The position numbers and the translations under genes are program-made. DNA of 64,000 nucleotides from Microbacterium bovistercoris (GTDB taxonomy: Bacteria; Actinomycetota; Actinomycetes; Actinomycetales; Microbacteriaceae). The stretch covers positions 1-64,000 of the forward strand of contig NZ_QUAB01000048.1 of assembly GCF_003387575.1 (NCBI RefSeq), given 5' to 3'. The notes beneath the pieces are model-generated. The model was not told where the DNA came from. It made no database searches and saw only the letters and a list, made by a program, of their open reading frames with translations. Shown here one piece after another: positions 53,129 through 62,518 of the stretch (positions are counted from its first letter, which is position 1; every line of letters starts with the position of its first letter).

Positions 53129-53605
53129 TCAGGCGCGCGCGATGCGCTCGGCCTCTTTGGCGGCGACGATCTTGCGCAGCCCGGAGCTGGAGAACCGGTG
53201 GTTGCGGCTGTTGAAGTACAGCTCGATGCCGGCCTCCTCGCAGTACTCGCGACCGGTGAAGTCACGGTCCTGGTACTCGTCTCCGACGATGCGCACGTCG
53301 AGCTTGAAGGAGCGCAGGATGTCCTCGAGGTCCTGCTCGGTCGAGTAGGGCACGATCTCGTCGACGTACTCACAGCCGCGCAGCTGGATGTAGCGCTCGA
53401 CCACGGTCTGGGTCGGCGCGTTCTTCTCGGGGCGGTCCAGCGTCGGGTCCATCTGCAGGCCGCAGATCAGGTAGTCGCACTGGCGCTTGGCCTCGGCGAG
53501 CATCATGATGTGCCCGGCGTGCAGCAGATCGAACGTCGAGAACGTGATCCCCACCCGCGGTCCCGGGTTGTAGTCCTGATGCTTCTTCGCGGCTTCCTGC
53601 CCCAT
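53129..53605 (-). CDS. Cytidylyltransferase-like protein (TagD/GlpP type)
   Basis: 158 aa nucleotidyltransferase. The family motif HxGH is HAGH in ITFSTFDLLHAGHIMMLAEAK, and 'FNSRNHRFSSSGLRKIV' holds the TSS-like phosphate motif. 'GLQMDPTLDRPEKNAPTQTVVERY' is close to glycerol-3-phosphate cytidylyltransferases. It would make a CDP-alditol. Why it lies between glycosidase genes is unclear. AAGGAGG precedes the ATG. Confidence 0.88.
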   Translation of the reverse strand: MGQEAAKKHQDYNPGPRVGITFSTFDLLHAGHIMMLAEAKRQCDYLICGLQMDPTLDRPEKNAPTQTVVERYIQLRGCEYVDEIVPYSTEQDLEDILRSFKLDVRIVGDEYQDRDFTGREYCEEAGIELYFNSRNHRFSSSGLRKIVAAKEAERIARA

Positions 53606-53652
53606 TGCGCCTCCTTGGTCGGCAGTGATCGATTCTACCGGCGGGGCCCTGT

Positions 53653-53695
53653 GACGCTGTTCCCCGGGCGGTTGCCCCGCCCGGGGAACAGCGTC
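53653..53695. terminator. 19-bp perfect hairpin
   Basis: GACGCTGTTCCCCGGGCGG (53653-53671) is fully complementary to 53677-53695 with a 5-nt loop. It is 17 bp past the endoglycosidase stop on minus and 48 bp before the cytidylyltransferase start, so it should end the ABC/GH20/GH18 transcript. Confidence 0.8.
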
Positions 53696-53711
53696 GTCCT
53701 GGCTGCGGGGC

Positions 53712-54977
53712 TCAGCCCGCCATCGGGCGGAAGGCGACCTCGGTCGGGGCCGACGGGCCCGTGTGCGGCAGCTTCTGCGTGACCGTGGCGGTCTGCGGCA
53801 GCGTCAGTTTGCGGTCGAGCGTGATCGACCAGCTGCCGTCCACGGCAGCCGTGGTCGTGGCATCCGACGGGCGCAGCCCAGGACCTGCAGCGGTCACGGA
53901 GACCTCGGCCCCCGGCGCCCCGACACCGCTGATCGTCACGCGGTCCCCGCCGAGCGTCGCCGTGGTCGGTTTCGGCGCGACGCCGGCCGCGTCGTCCTGC
54001 ACGGCCGCGAGGTTCTTCATCCAGGTGAAGGAGCTCGCCGTGATGGTGTCGTCACCCCAGACCTTGCCGTCGCGGTCGACTGCGTAGGCGAAGAAGCCGC
54101 CCTTGGTGCCACCCTCCGGCTGCCACGTCGCGTACTTGTGCGCGAGGTACGACGGCGCGGTCGCGGGGTCGTAGATGCCCTCCGCATCACCCCAGTGCGT
54201 GCGGTCCTGCTCCTCGGGGAACGAGAAGCCGGGCAGGAACTGGCACGGCGCGATGTCGTCCGCGAACGTCGCCCAGGTGCTCTGCATCCTGCTCGCATCC
54301 CGGCCGTACGCCTGCAGCAGCACGAACGACACGTTGTCGGACACGGCCTCGAACAGCGGCGTGCTGCCGGTCTGGTTGGTGTCGAAGATGAACAGCTTGT
54401 CGGTACCCGACTTCGGGCCGATGATGTCGCCGAGCGCGTTGAAGACGCCGATCGCGCGGGTCAGGTCGTCCCCGGTGGGATACGACTCCACGTCGATGTC
54501 GATGCCGTCGAGCCCGTAGGGCGTGACGTACGTGTCGACCAGCTGCTGCGCGTACTCCTTGTAGGCCTCGTCGGTGAGCGGGATGTCGGCCTTCGCGAGC
54601 CTGTCGATCCACAGCGTGTAAACCACCCGGGTGCCCCGCTCGTGCAGCGTCGGCACGTACTCGTCACGCAACGTCGCCCAGTAGTCGGTGTCGGCGGTCT
54701 TGCCTGCGTCGAAGACCATCGCCACGTCGATCTCAGCCGGGAGATCGGTCATCTTCGTGACGTTCGGGTACGGCAGGTTCGAGTTGGCGTCGTGCGGCAC
54801 CGTGACGTCGCGCCAGGTGCGGTAGTACGCCATGACCAGCGGATCGGCGGTGCACTGAGAGGTGTTCCCGACGGCTTCCTGCGTCGTCGTCTCGTCGGCC
54901 ATGGCGGAGTTGCCGCCGAAAGCGGCGAGTCCGCTGAGAAGCACTCCGATGCTCAGTGCCGCTGTCGTTCGTCTCAT
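53712..54977 (-). CDS. Secreted GH18 endo-beta-N-acetylglucosaminidase-like protein
   Basis: 421 aa. Sec signal peptide (about 1-28, ending AMA). GH18 barrel with the catalytic DxxDxDxE as DGIDIDVE (Asp157 to Glu164). 'VMAYYRTWRDVTVPHDANSNLPYPNVTKMTDLPAEIDVAMVF' resembles EndoF/EndoS-type enzymes that cut the chitobiose core of N-glycans rather than chitinases. A C-terminal Ig-like domain (about 335-421) follows. It would release glycans outside the cell for the adjacent importer. GAAGGAG precedes the ATG. Confidence 0.88.
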   Translation of the reverse strand: MRRTTAALSIGVLLSGLAAFGGNSAMADETTTQEAVGNTSQCTADPLVMAYYRTWRDVTVPHDANSNLPYPNVTKMTDLPAEIDVAMVFDAGKTADTDYWATLRDEYVPTLHERGTRVVYTLWIDRLAKADIPLTDEAYKEYAQQLVDTYVTPYGLDGIDIDVESYPTGDDLTRAIGVFNALGDIIGPKSGTDKLFIFDTNQTGSTPLFEAVSDNVSFVLLQAYGRDASRMQSTWATFADDIAPCQFLPGFSFPEEQDRTHWGDAEGIYDPATAPSYLAHKYATWQPEGGTKGGFFAYAVDRDGKVWGDDTITASSFTWMKNLAAVQDDAAGVAPKPTTATLGGDRVTISGVGAPGAEVSVTAAGPGLRPSDATTTAAVDGSWSITLDRKLTLPQTATVTQKLPHTGPSAPTEVAFRPMAG

Positions 54978-55020
54978 CCTTCATCTCTCCTTCGAGTGGA
55001 GGGGGTTCCCACGCCCGCCC

Positions 55021-56475
55021 CTATGAGCCCCGCGCTTCGTCTATGGCGGCGTCCAGCGCCGTGAACTCCGACAGCGACAGCGCACTGCCGCCGTTCCAGG
55101 CCCGCTCGGCCATCGCGCGCAGCGGCGCACGGATGCCGGCGGCGACCTCTTCCACGGTCTGCGGACCGCCCTTGTCGGACCAGATCGCGAACGAGCATCC
55201 GAGCAGCAGCTCCGGGTACGGGGCGACGATCTCCTGCCGCACCGTGCCCTGGCCGTCAGGGCCCCACAGCCGCGGGAAGAGGCCCGGATGCCAGTCCGCC
55301 TCCCAGATGCGCTCCGCGGTCGGATACCGGTAGCCGGCGTTCTCGCCGAGCACGTAATAGAAGAGGTTGTCGTTCACGTTGACGATGCGGTGCCCCGCGG
55401 CGATCGCCTCGGACACCGGGCGCATACCCGCGTGCCAGTTGGTCCACCAGGTCAGCACGACCTCCGGGTCGAGCGGCACCTGCGCACTGCGCAGCATCCC
55501 GTCGTTCCACACCCGCGGCTGCAGGCCGTGCACACGCAGGTGCGCGGCGATCTCGTTCACGAAGTCGGTGAGCAGGTCGAAGCCGGTGCCCTCGGCGCCG
55601 AAGCGCTCGTGCGCGGCATCTGTCAGTGCGGGGTAGTCCTCGATGCGCTCGAAGGCGACGAACTCGTCGCCGCCGAGATTCCATTTCGTGCTGTGCGGGA
55701 ACACCGGCACCATGTCGTCGATCAGGCGCTTCGCGAACTCGAGCGCCTCGGGCCGGGTGATGTCGAGCGCGTGATCCGTTCCGATGATCCCGGCCTCCGC
55801 CGGGTCGTCCGGATCCGTGCCCGGCGGCAGGCGAAGATCCGGATGCTGCGCCAGCACCTGCCTCAGGTGACCGGGCATGTCCAGCGACGGGACCACGTCG
55901 ATGTGCAGATCGCGCGCGATGTCGACGATCTGCGCGGCCTCGGCGCTGGTGATGTGCTCGTCGGAGACAACCTCGGGGAACGCCGCCGACTCCAGGCGGA
56001 ACCCCTCGTTCTCGGAGAAGTGCCACTGGAAGACGTTGATGCCCACGTCGGCCGCATCCCGCAGCATCGCGATGATCCAGTCGGCCGGATAGTACTTGCG
56101 CGCAGCGTCGAGATGGATGCCGCGCTCGGCGACGGCCGGGACGCCTGCGACCGAGCCGCGCGGGACGGCACCCTGCGCGCGCAGGTTGTGCAGCAGCTGG
56201 CGGGTGGCGCGGAAGGCGCCGACCGGCGTCGCGACGCGGATCTCGACGTCGTCGCCGACGACGATCTCGTACGCCTCACCGACAAGATCGGCCGGACCGA
56301 TCAGGATGCGGGCCTCGCCGCCCTCGGGGATGTCGAGGGCGGCGAGGTCGGACTGCAGGCGCTCCGCCTCGTGGGCGAAGGCTGCGTCCGCGGCGATGAC
56401 CCGCGCGGATGCCGGGCGCCAGGTGCCGGTGGTCAGGTCGGCCTTCGCAGGTTGTGGCAGTGCCGACCAGATCAT
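55021..56475 (-). CDS. Beta-N-acetylhexosaminidase (GH20)
   Basis: 484 aa, no signal peptide, so cytoplasmic. An N-terminal GH20b domain (about 1-115) is followed by the catalytic barrel: 'ERGIHLDAARKYYPADWII', 'LDMPGH', and the paired acids Asp270-Glu271 in KWNLGGDEFVAFE. It removes terminal GlcNAc or GalNAc. It overlaps the permease stop (ATGA) and is part of the ABC operon, so it acts on imported oligosaccharides. Confidence 0.94.
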   Translation of the reverse strand: MIWSALPQPAKADLTTGTWRPASARVIAADAAFAHEAERLQSDLAALDIPEGGEARILIGPADLVGEAYEIVVGDDVEIRVATPVGAFRATRQLLHNLRAQGAVPRGSVAGVPAVAERGIHLDAARKYYPADWIIAMLRDAADVGINVFQWHFSENEGFRLESAAFPEVVSDEHITSAEAAQIVDIARDLHIDVVPSLDMPGHLRQVLAQHPDLRLPPGTDPDDPAEAGIIGTDHALDITRPEALEFAKRLIDDMVPVFPHSTKWNLGGDEFVAFERIEDYPALTDAAHERFGAEGTGFDLLTDFVNEIAAHLRVHGLQPRVWNDGMLRSAQVPLDPEVVLTWWTNWHAGMRPVSEAIAAGHRIVNVNDNLFYYVLGENAGYRYPTAERIWEADWHPGLFPRLWGPDGQGTVRQEIVAPYPELLLGCSFAIWSDKGGPQTVEEVAAGIRAPLRAMAERAWNGGSALSLSEFTALDAAIDEARGS

Positions 56476-57431
56476 CCCTTGACGCTGCCCTCTTCGACGC
56501 CCTTGAAGAACTGCTTCTGCAGCACAGCGAACAGGATGATGATCGGCACCAGGGCGATCATCGTTCCCGCCGCGATCACGCGCGGGTTCTGCCCGAACGT
56601 GGAGTTCAGGTAGTCCATGCCGACGGTCAGCGTGTAGTTCGCGGGATCGGACAGGACCACGAGAGGCCAGAGGAACTCGTCCCACGATCCGATGAACGCG
56701 AACAGGGCGACCACCGAGACCATGCCGCGGATGTTCGGCCAGACGATGTGACGCAAGCGCTGCAGGGTGTTCGCGCCGTCGATGGTGGCCGCGTCGAGCG
56801 TGTCCGCCGGGATCATGCGGCACGCGGCCGCCATCAGCAGCACGTTGATCGCTGCGATCGCCCCAGGCAGGAACACGCCCCACAGGGTGTTCGCGAGTCC
56901 CAGCGACTTGACCGTGAGGTACTGGCTGGTCAGTGTGACCTCGCCGGGGAGCAGCAGTGTGGAGAAGAAGATCGCCATGACGATGCCCTTGCCGCGGAAC
57001 TTCAGGCAGCCGAGCGCATAGCCGCCCAGAGTGGCGAAGATCACGTTCGTGATCACGGTGCCGACGCCGATGAGCAGTGAGTTGCGGGCGTAGTCGAGCA
57101 CCGGAATGGTGCGGAACACCTCGGCGTAGTTGTCCCAGTTGGGTGCGCTCGGGATGAGCGAGGGCGGGAACGAGTAGATGTCTTCGGCGTTGCCCTTGAA
57201 CGAGGTGGACAACTGCCACACGAACGGGAAGACCATGATGACGAAGATGGCCAGCAGCAGCGCGTACTTGCCGATCAGGCCGCCGAGCGACGGCTTCAGG
57301 ATGTCGGCGGAGCCCTTGGTGCGATAGGGCTTCTCGCGGTGCCGGGGCTCGCGCGGGGCGCGTCCCTTCCGCACGGCGTTCTCGGTCTGCTCCAGCAGTG
57401 CCGCGTTCTCGCGGGAACCCATCAGGCTCAT
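56472..57431 (-). CDS. Sugar ABC transporter permease (MalG type)
   Basis: 319 aa. A 50-residue cytosolic N-terminal stretch precedes six helices; the EAA loop 'EAATIDGANTLQRLRHIVWPNIRG' (here 'LDAATIDGANTLQRL') contacts the ATPase. Carbohydrate CUT1 family. No ATPase gene is in the operon, so a shared MsiK-like ATPase elsewhere is expected. Overlaps the partner permease by 4 bp. Confidence 0.94.
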   Translation of the reverse strand: MSLMGSRENAALLEQTENAVRKGRAPREPRHREKPYRTKGSADILKPSLGGLIGKYALLLAIFVIMVFPFVWQLSTSFKGNAEDIYSFPPSLIPSAPNWDNYAEVFRTIPVLDYARNSLLIGVGTVITNVIFATLGGYALGCLKFRGKGIVMAIFFSTLLLPGEVTLTSQYLTVKSLGLANTLWGVFLPGAIAAINVLLMAAACRMIPADTLDAATIDGANTLQRLRHIVWPNIRGMVSVVALFAFIGSWDEFLWPLVVLSDPANYTLTVGMDYLNSTFGQNPRVIAAGTMIALVPIIILFAVLQKQFFKGVEEGSVKG

Positions 57432-58375
57432 GCCGACACCTCCTCAGCGCGCTTCGCGGCGCGCTGCGCACGGCGCACGCGGCGATTCGTCGCCATCTCC
57501 TTCAGGACATCGCCGTTGTTGGCGATGCCGACCACGAGCAGCGGCACCAGGGTCAGCAGGAACAGCACGATCGAGATCGCCGAGGCGTAGCCGATCTGAC
57601 CGTTCAGGCCCTTGCCCATCGACTGGATGAGCATCACCATGCTCATCGACTGGCCGCCCGGCCCGCCGGAGCCGTGCGAGAGCACGTACAGCTCGGTGAA
57701 CACGCGGACGGCGGCCACGCAGATCAGCACCGAGACGAGCATCATCGGGCCGCGCACGCCGGGAACCGTGACCGACCAGAATCGGCGCCAGGCGCCGGCG
57801 CCGTCCATCGCAGCCGCCTCGTGCAGCTCGCGCCCCACGTTCCCGAGCGCGGCGAGGTAGACGACCATGTAGTAGCCGAGGCCCTTCCAGACCGTCAGGC
57901 CGATGGCGCAGAAGATCAGCAGCCAGCGATCGGAGAGGAACTCGATCGGCCGGTCGGCGAGGCCGAAGAACTTCAGCGCCGAGTTGATGGTGCCTGTGCT
58001 GGAGAAGAGGAACTCCCAGACGATCGCGACCACGACGGCCGAGGCGATCACCGGGAAGTAGAAGGTCGTGCGGAAGAACCCGATCGCCGGGATCTTGCGG
58101 TGCACGAGCAGTGCCAGCAGCAGCGGGATGAACGTCAGCAGCGGCACGCAGACCACGACGTAGACGAGCGAGGTCGTCAGAGCGAAGCCGAAGCGCTCAT
58201 CGGTGCCGAGCTTGGCGAAGTTGTCCAGTCCGACGAACTGGACGGGACGGAGAGGGCGAGCATCGGTGAATGCGAGGAACACCGTGTTCAGGAACGGCCA
58301 CAGTGCGAACACCAGGACCCAGATCACGCCGGGCAGTACCAGGAGGTACGGCGTGTACCAGCGCTGTCGTCTCAT
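57428..58375 (-). CDS. Sugar ABC transporter permease (MalF type)
   Basis: 315 aa, six helices, first at about 8-28 (YLLVLPGVIWVLVFALWPFLNTV). EAA loop 'ELHEAAAMDGAGAWRRFWSVTVPGVRG'. CUT1 family partner of the next permease. It lies 28 bp after the binding-protein gene, giving the order binding protein, MalF, MalG, GH20, GH18. Confidence 0.94.
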   Translation of the reverse strand: MRRQRWYTPYLLVLPGVIWVLVFALWPFLNTVFLAFTDARPLRPVQFVGLDNFAKLGTDERFGFALTTSLVYVVVCVPLLTFIPLLLALLVHRKIPAIGFFRTTFYFPVIASAVVVAIVWEFLFSSTGTINSALKFFGLADRPIEFLSDRWLLIFCAIGLTVWKGLGYYMVVYLAALGNVGRELHEAAAMDGAGAWRRFWSVTVPGVRGPMMLVSVLICVAAVRVFTELYVLSHGSGGPGGQSMSMVMLIQSMGKGLNGQIGYASAISIVLFLLTLVPLLVVGIANNGDVLKEMATNRRVRRAQRAAKRAEEVSA

Positions 58376-58403
58376 CAGCTCACCCTCTCCGCTTCACGTC
58401 GGT

Positions 58404-59693
58404 TTACTCGGTGACGTTCTCGTTGGCGTAGTCCTGCCCCTTGGTCAGGGCCTCCTTCGCCGAGATGTCACCGCGGACCGCGAGCGCGATCTGCTGCTTG
58501 GCGTAGGTGTTCATCGCCTCGGTGAAGCCGGGGGCACCCGGGATGCGCGCGGCGTCCATCTGCTCGGCCGCGTACTTCGTCGCCTCAGCCTGCTCGGGGT
58601 TCTGCGCGGTCTCGGCGAACTTCGACGGGTCGGCGTTCGCCTCCTTGGTGCCGGGGAAGAAGCCGGCGGCCAGCTTGACGAACTCGATCTGGTTCGGGGT
58701 GTTCGTGACGAACTCGGCGAAGGCCAGCGCGGTCGCGGCGTTCTTCGACTGCGACGAGACGCCGATGCCCTGCAGGAACAGCGGAGCGTCGCCGAAGCCG
58801 CCGCTCACCTTGACGTTCGGCAGCAGGGTCGGGGCGTTGACCGCGAGGTTCTTGTCGATGTAGTTCGGGCCGGCGGTGGTCCACGCCACGGTGCCCTTGT
58901 TGAAGTTGTTGACGTTGTTGTTCGCCTCACCCGCGCCCTGAAGCGCTTCAGGGCTCACGCCGCCGGCCTTGTAGAGCGCCGCGTAGCGCTCGATGATCTT
59001 CTCAGCCTCGGGGGTGTCGAAGACGAACTCGCCGTCCTTCTGGAAGGGGTACTCCCCGCCCATGTCCGAGACCATCCACTGCAGCGCCTTGACGTCGGGG
59101 ATGTCCGACATGGTCTGCACACCGGCCGCGGCGAGCTTGTCCGCGTCGTCGAGCGTCGTGGCGAAGTCGGCCGGCGGAGCGGTGATGCCGGCCTTGCCGA
59201 GCAACTCCATGTTCCAGTAGTTCAGGTTGGTGCCCAGGTACCAGGGGAACGCGTACGTGCCCTCGAGACCGTCGTAGCTGTAGCCCTCGACACCGCCCTC
59301 GACGTAGTCGCCGAGCACCTCGGAGTCCTTCTTCAGGTCGACAAGCTGGCCGACCTTGGCCAGTTCAGCGGCGAATTCCGGAGGCAGGTTGACGACGTCG
59401 GGCAGTTCGCCGGACTCGGCCTGCTGCAGGATCTTGTCCTCGTAGCCGTCGGCCGGCTGGTCGATCCAGTTGACCTTCACGCCCTCGTGCTCCTTCTCGA
59501 ACGCCGCGATGACGTCCTCGAAGTACGGGGTGAACTTGTCGTTCTTCAGCGACCACGTCTGGAACGTGATGTTCCCCGTGATCTCGCCGTCCGTCGAGCC
59601 ACCGCTCTGCGGGGCGCCGCCACCGGTGCAACCGGCGAGGACGACGGCGACCGACGCCGCGACACCCGCGGCGAGAATCGATCGGATCTTCAT
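58404..59693 (-). CDS. Sugar ABC transporter substrate-binding lipoprotein
   Basis: 429 aa. Lipobox VVLAGC at about 17-22. Family 1 extracellular solute-binding fold: 'ITFQTWSLKNDKFTPYFEDVIAAFEKEHEGVKVNWIDQP', 'GELPDVVNL', and 'GQLVDLKKD'. The ligand is probably an oligosaccharide released by the secreted GH18 enzyme. Start ATG at 59693 has GAAGGAG 7 nt upstream; the ATG at 59699 is too close to it. Confidence 0.94.
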   Translation of the reverse strand: MKIRSILAAGVAASVAVVLAGCTGGGAPQSGGSTDGEITGNITFQTWSLKNDKFTPYFEDVIAAFEKEHEGVKVNWIDQPADGYEDKILQQAESGELPDVVNLPPEFAAELAKVGQLVDLKKDSEVLGDYVEGGVEGYSYDGLEGTYAFPWYLGTNLNYWNMELLGKAGITAPPADFATTLDDADKLAAAGVQTMSDIPDVKALQWMVSDMGGEYPFQKDGEFVFDTPEAEKIIERYAALYKAGGVSPEALQGAGEANNNVNNFNKGTVAWTTAGPNYIDKNLAVNAPTLLPNVKVSGGFGDAPLFLQGIGVSSQSKNAATALAFAEFVTNTPNQIEFVKLAAGFFPGTKEANADPSKFAETAQNPEQAEATKYAAEQMDAARIPGAPGFTEAMNTYAKQQIALAVRGDISAKEALTKGQDYANENVTE

Positions 59694-59750
59694 GGGCATT
59701 CTCCTTCGAAGTGGCCGAGGACCCCGTCGCAGTCGCGCTCCGGCATCCTT

Positions 59751-59768
59751 TACTAAAGCGATATAGTA
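59751..59768. promoter_or_regulatory. Palindrome TACTAaAgC/GaTaTAGTA, candidate LacI operator
   Basis: An 18-bp imperfect palindrome with central CG lies in the AT-rich divergent region between the binding-protein gene and the first sulfatase. Even length, central CG and position between divergent sugar genes are typical of LacI-family operators. A LacI-type gene ends at the window edge. Confidence 0.5.
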
Positions 59769-59805
59769 CGGTAAGTATGACACAACGTCTACCGAGGGGA
59801 CAACG

Positions 59806-61233
59806 ATGACCGGCGACCGCCGCCCGAACTTCGTGTTCGTGCTCACCGACGACCACGCACCCAACGCGATCAGCGCGTACGGATCGGTCGTCAACAGCAC
59901 GCCGGGCATCGACGCCGTCGCAGACGCCGGGATGCGCTTCGACCGCGCACTGGTCGAGAACTCTCTCTGCACCCCCAGCCGCGCCACGATCCTCACCGGC
60001 ACCTACAGCCACACCAGCACGGTGACCACGCTGGCCACCCACCTGACGAACGATCACGAGACGTTCATCACCGCGCTGCAGGCCGCCGGCTACCGCACCG
60101 CGATGTTCGGCAAGTGGCACCTCGGCCACGGCGAGGGCTACGACCCCGCGGGCTTCGACCACTGGGAGGTGCTTCCCGACCAGGGTGAGTACTTCGACCC
60201 CGAACTGATCACCGCCGAGGGCCGCGTGCGGCACGAGGGCTACGTCACCGACATCCTCACCGAGCACGCACTGGCCTGGATGGCCGAGCAGGGCGACGAG
60301 CCGTACTGCGTGCTGGTCTGGCACAAGGCTCCGCACCGGTCCTGGCTGTACCACCCCCGGCACGCGGAGCTCTTCACCGACCCGATCCCCCTGCCCCCGA
60401 CGTTCGACGACGACTACTCCGGCCGGGGCACGCCCGCGCACAGCGCGACCATGCGCATCGCCGATCACCTCTACGACATCGACCTCAAGCAGGACCCACC
60501 CGCAGAGCTCGCCTATGAGGAGCGCGCGGTGTGGAAGTACCAGCGCTACATGCAGGACTACCTGCGCTGCGTCGCCGCCGTCGACGAGAGCGTGCAGGCG
60601 CTCACGTCGTTCGTCGCCGAGAGCGACCACGCCGACGACACCGTCACGATCTACGCCTCGGACCAGGGGTTCTACCTCGGCGAGCACGGCTGGTTCGACA
60701 AGCGGTTCATGTACGAGGAATCGCTGCGGATGCCGCTCATCCTGAGCTATCCCGCCCGCGTGCCCGCGGGGCAGGCATCCGAGAACCTCGTCTCGAACGT
60801 CGACATCGCGCAGACGATCCTCGACTTCGCCGGCGTCGAGGCGCCCGCCGGTATGCAGGGCACCAGCCTCGCACCGATGCTGACCGGTGAGGACCCGGCT
60901 CCGGTGCGCGACGCCCACTACTACCGGTTCTACGAACACGACGATCACATGCACCACGTCTGGGCCCACTACGGAATCCGCACGGATCGCTACAAGCTCA
61001 TCTACTTCTACGCCGACGGGATGGAACTGCCGAACACCGGCAACCTCACCTTCCCGCCGGAGTGGGAGCTGTTCGACCTCGAGAACGACCCCCACGAGCT
61101 GCACAGCGTGCACCTCGACCCCGCCTACGCGGACGTCCGCCGCGAGCTGACTCTCAAGCTGTGGGACTTGCAGCTCGAGCTCGGCGACACCCCGCATCCC
61201 CGCCAGCCCGCTCCGGAAGGACGCACGCGATGA
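59806..61233 (+). CDS. Sulfatase, formylglycine type (GlcNAc-6-sulfatase-like)
   Basis: 475 aa, no signal peptide. Alkaline-phosphatase-fold sulfatase with the modification motif CTPSRA at Cys55, which a formylglycine-generating enzyme must convert. Metal residues: LTDDH at the N-terminus and YASDQGF in the C-terminal half. The C-terminal '[28 protein letters not shown]' is close to subfamily S1_11 (N-acetylglucosamine-6-sulfatases). GAGGGGA precedes the ATG. The stop overlaps the GH5-like gene (ATGA). Confidence 0.93.
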   Translation: MTGDRRPNFVFVLTDDHAPNAISAYGSVVNSTPGIDAVADAGMRFDRALVENSLCTPSRATILTGTYSHTSTVTTLATHLTNDHETFITALQAAGYRTAMFGKWHLGHGEGYDPAGFDHWEVLPDQGEYFDPELITAEGRVRHEGYVTDILTEHALAWMAEQGDEPYCVLVWHKAPHRSWLYHPRHAELFTDPIPLPPTFDDDYSGRGTPAHSATMRIADHLYDIDLKQDPPAELAYEERAVWKYQRYMQDYLRCVAAVDESVQALTSFVAESDHADDTVTIYASDQGFYLGEHGWFDKRFMYEESLRMPLILSYPARVPAGQASENLVSNVDIAQTILDFAGVEAPAGMQGTSLAPMLTGEDPAPVRDAHYYRFYEHDDHMHHVWAHYGIRTDRYKLIYFYADGMELPNTGNLTFPPEWELFDLENDPHELHSVHLDPAYADVRRELTLKLWDLQLELGDTPHPRQPAPEGRTR

Positions 61234-62516
61234 TCACCCCTCTGCGTTTCGGCGCCAACTACACGCCGGCCACCGAGTGGATGCACTCGTGGATGTCGCT
61301 GGACCTCGATGACGTGCGCCGCGATTTCGCCGGCCTGGCGTCGCTCGGGCTCGACCACGTGCGCATCTTCCCGCTCTGGACGGTGCTGCAGCCGAACCGC
61401 ACCCTGATCCGCGAACAGGCCGTCGCCGATGTGCGCGCGGTCGTCGATGTGGCTGCCGAGTTCGGCCTGGACGCCAGCGTCGATGTCATCCAGGGGCATC
61501 TGTCGAGCTTCGACTTCGTGCCCTCCTGGCTGTTCACCTGGCACGACAAGAACATGTTCACGCACCCCGATGCGCTCAGCGGGCAGGTCGCTCTGGTCGA
61601 GCGGCTCGGCGAGGCACTCGGCGGGGCGGAGAACTTCCTCGGCTTCACCCTCGGCAACGAGACCAACCAGTTCTCCGCCGAGACGCACCCGCACCAGTGG
61701 CCGGTCACTCCGGACGAGGCCGCGAACTGGATCACCTCGCTGCTCGACGCCGCAGATCGCTCGGCGCCGCAGCAGCAGCACGTGCACAGCGAGTACGACG
61801 CCGCCTGGTACATGGACGGGCACGGCTTCACCCCCGCGCACGCGTCGCGTCTGGGTGCGATGACCACCGTGCACTCCTGGATCTTCAACGGCACCGCCCA
61901 GCGGTACGGCGGCCGCTCCGTGGCATCCGACCGGCACGCGGAGTACATGATCGAGCTGTCCCGCGCGTTCGCCACGGACCCGGCCCGGCCGATCTGGCTG
62001 CAGGAGGTCGGGGCGCCGTCGAACTGCCTGACGGCGGATGAGATGCCCGGGTTCCTCGAGGCGACCGTGCGCTCCTCGGCCCGGACCGAGAACCTGTGGG
62101 GCGTCACCTGGTGGTGCTCCCACGACGTCAGCCGGAAGCTCGCCGACTACCCCGAACTGGAGTACTCGCTGGGCCTGATCTCCAACGACGGCGACGTGAA
62201 GCCGATCGGGCGGCGGTTCGCCGAGATCATCCCGGAGCTGCGTTCGCGCACCGCTGCACCGGCGCGCACGCTCGGGATCGTCATCGACGTGGACGACGAC
62301 GAGATCCCGGTCAGTCGTGGCGCGATGAGCCCCGGCGGCGCGATCTTCCAGGCCTGGGTCGACGCCTGCACCGACGGCCTCGACCCCGCGTTCGTGACGT
62401 CGAAGGATGCCGCGGATGCCGGCATCCTGGCCTCCCGCGGGATCACCGAGCTGGTGCGGCCCGACCTGTCGACGGGCGTGGGCACCTACTCCTCGAACAA
62501 CACGGTGGTGAGCTGA
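61230..62516 (+). CDS. GH5-like glycoside hydrolase
   Basis: 428 aa, cytoplasmic. A (beta/alpha)8 clan GH-A enzyme: acid/base Glu144 in [11 protein letters not shown] and nucleophile Glu259 in [10 protein letters not shown] are at the usual spacing. The start [44 protein letters not shown] is like GH5/GH42-type beta-glycosidases. Substrate (beta-galactoside, mannoside or other) cannot be assigned. It sits between two sulfatases and is translationally coupled to the first, so it likely acts on desulfated oligosaccharides. Confidence 0.85.
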   Translation: MITPLRFGANYTPATEWMHSWMSLDLDDVRRDFAGLASLGLDHVRIFPLWTVLQPNRTLIREQAVADVRAVVDVAAEFGLDASVDVIQGHLSSFDFVPSWLFTWHDKNMFTHPDALSGQVALVERLGEALGGAENFLGFTLGNETNQFSAETHPHQWPVTPDEAANWITSLLDAADRSAPQQQHVHSEYDAAWYMDGHGFTPAHASRLGAMTTVHSWIFNGTAQRYGGRSVASDRHAEYMIELSRAFATDPARPIWLQEVGAPSNCLTADEMPGFLEATVRSSARTENLWGVTWWCSHDVSRKLADYPELEYSLGLISNDGDVKPIGRRFAEIIPELRSRTAAPARTLGIVIDVDDDEIPVSRGAMSPGGAIFQAWVDACTDGLDPAFVTSKDAADAGILASRGITELVRPDLSTGVGTYSSNNTVVS

Positions 62517-62518
62517 GC

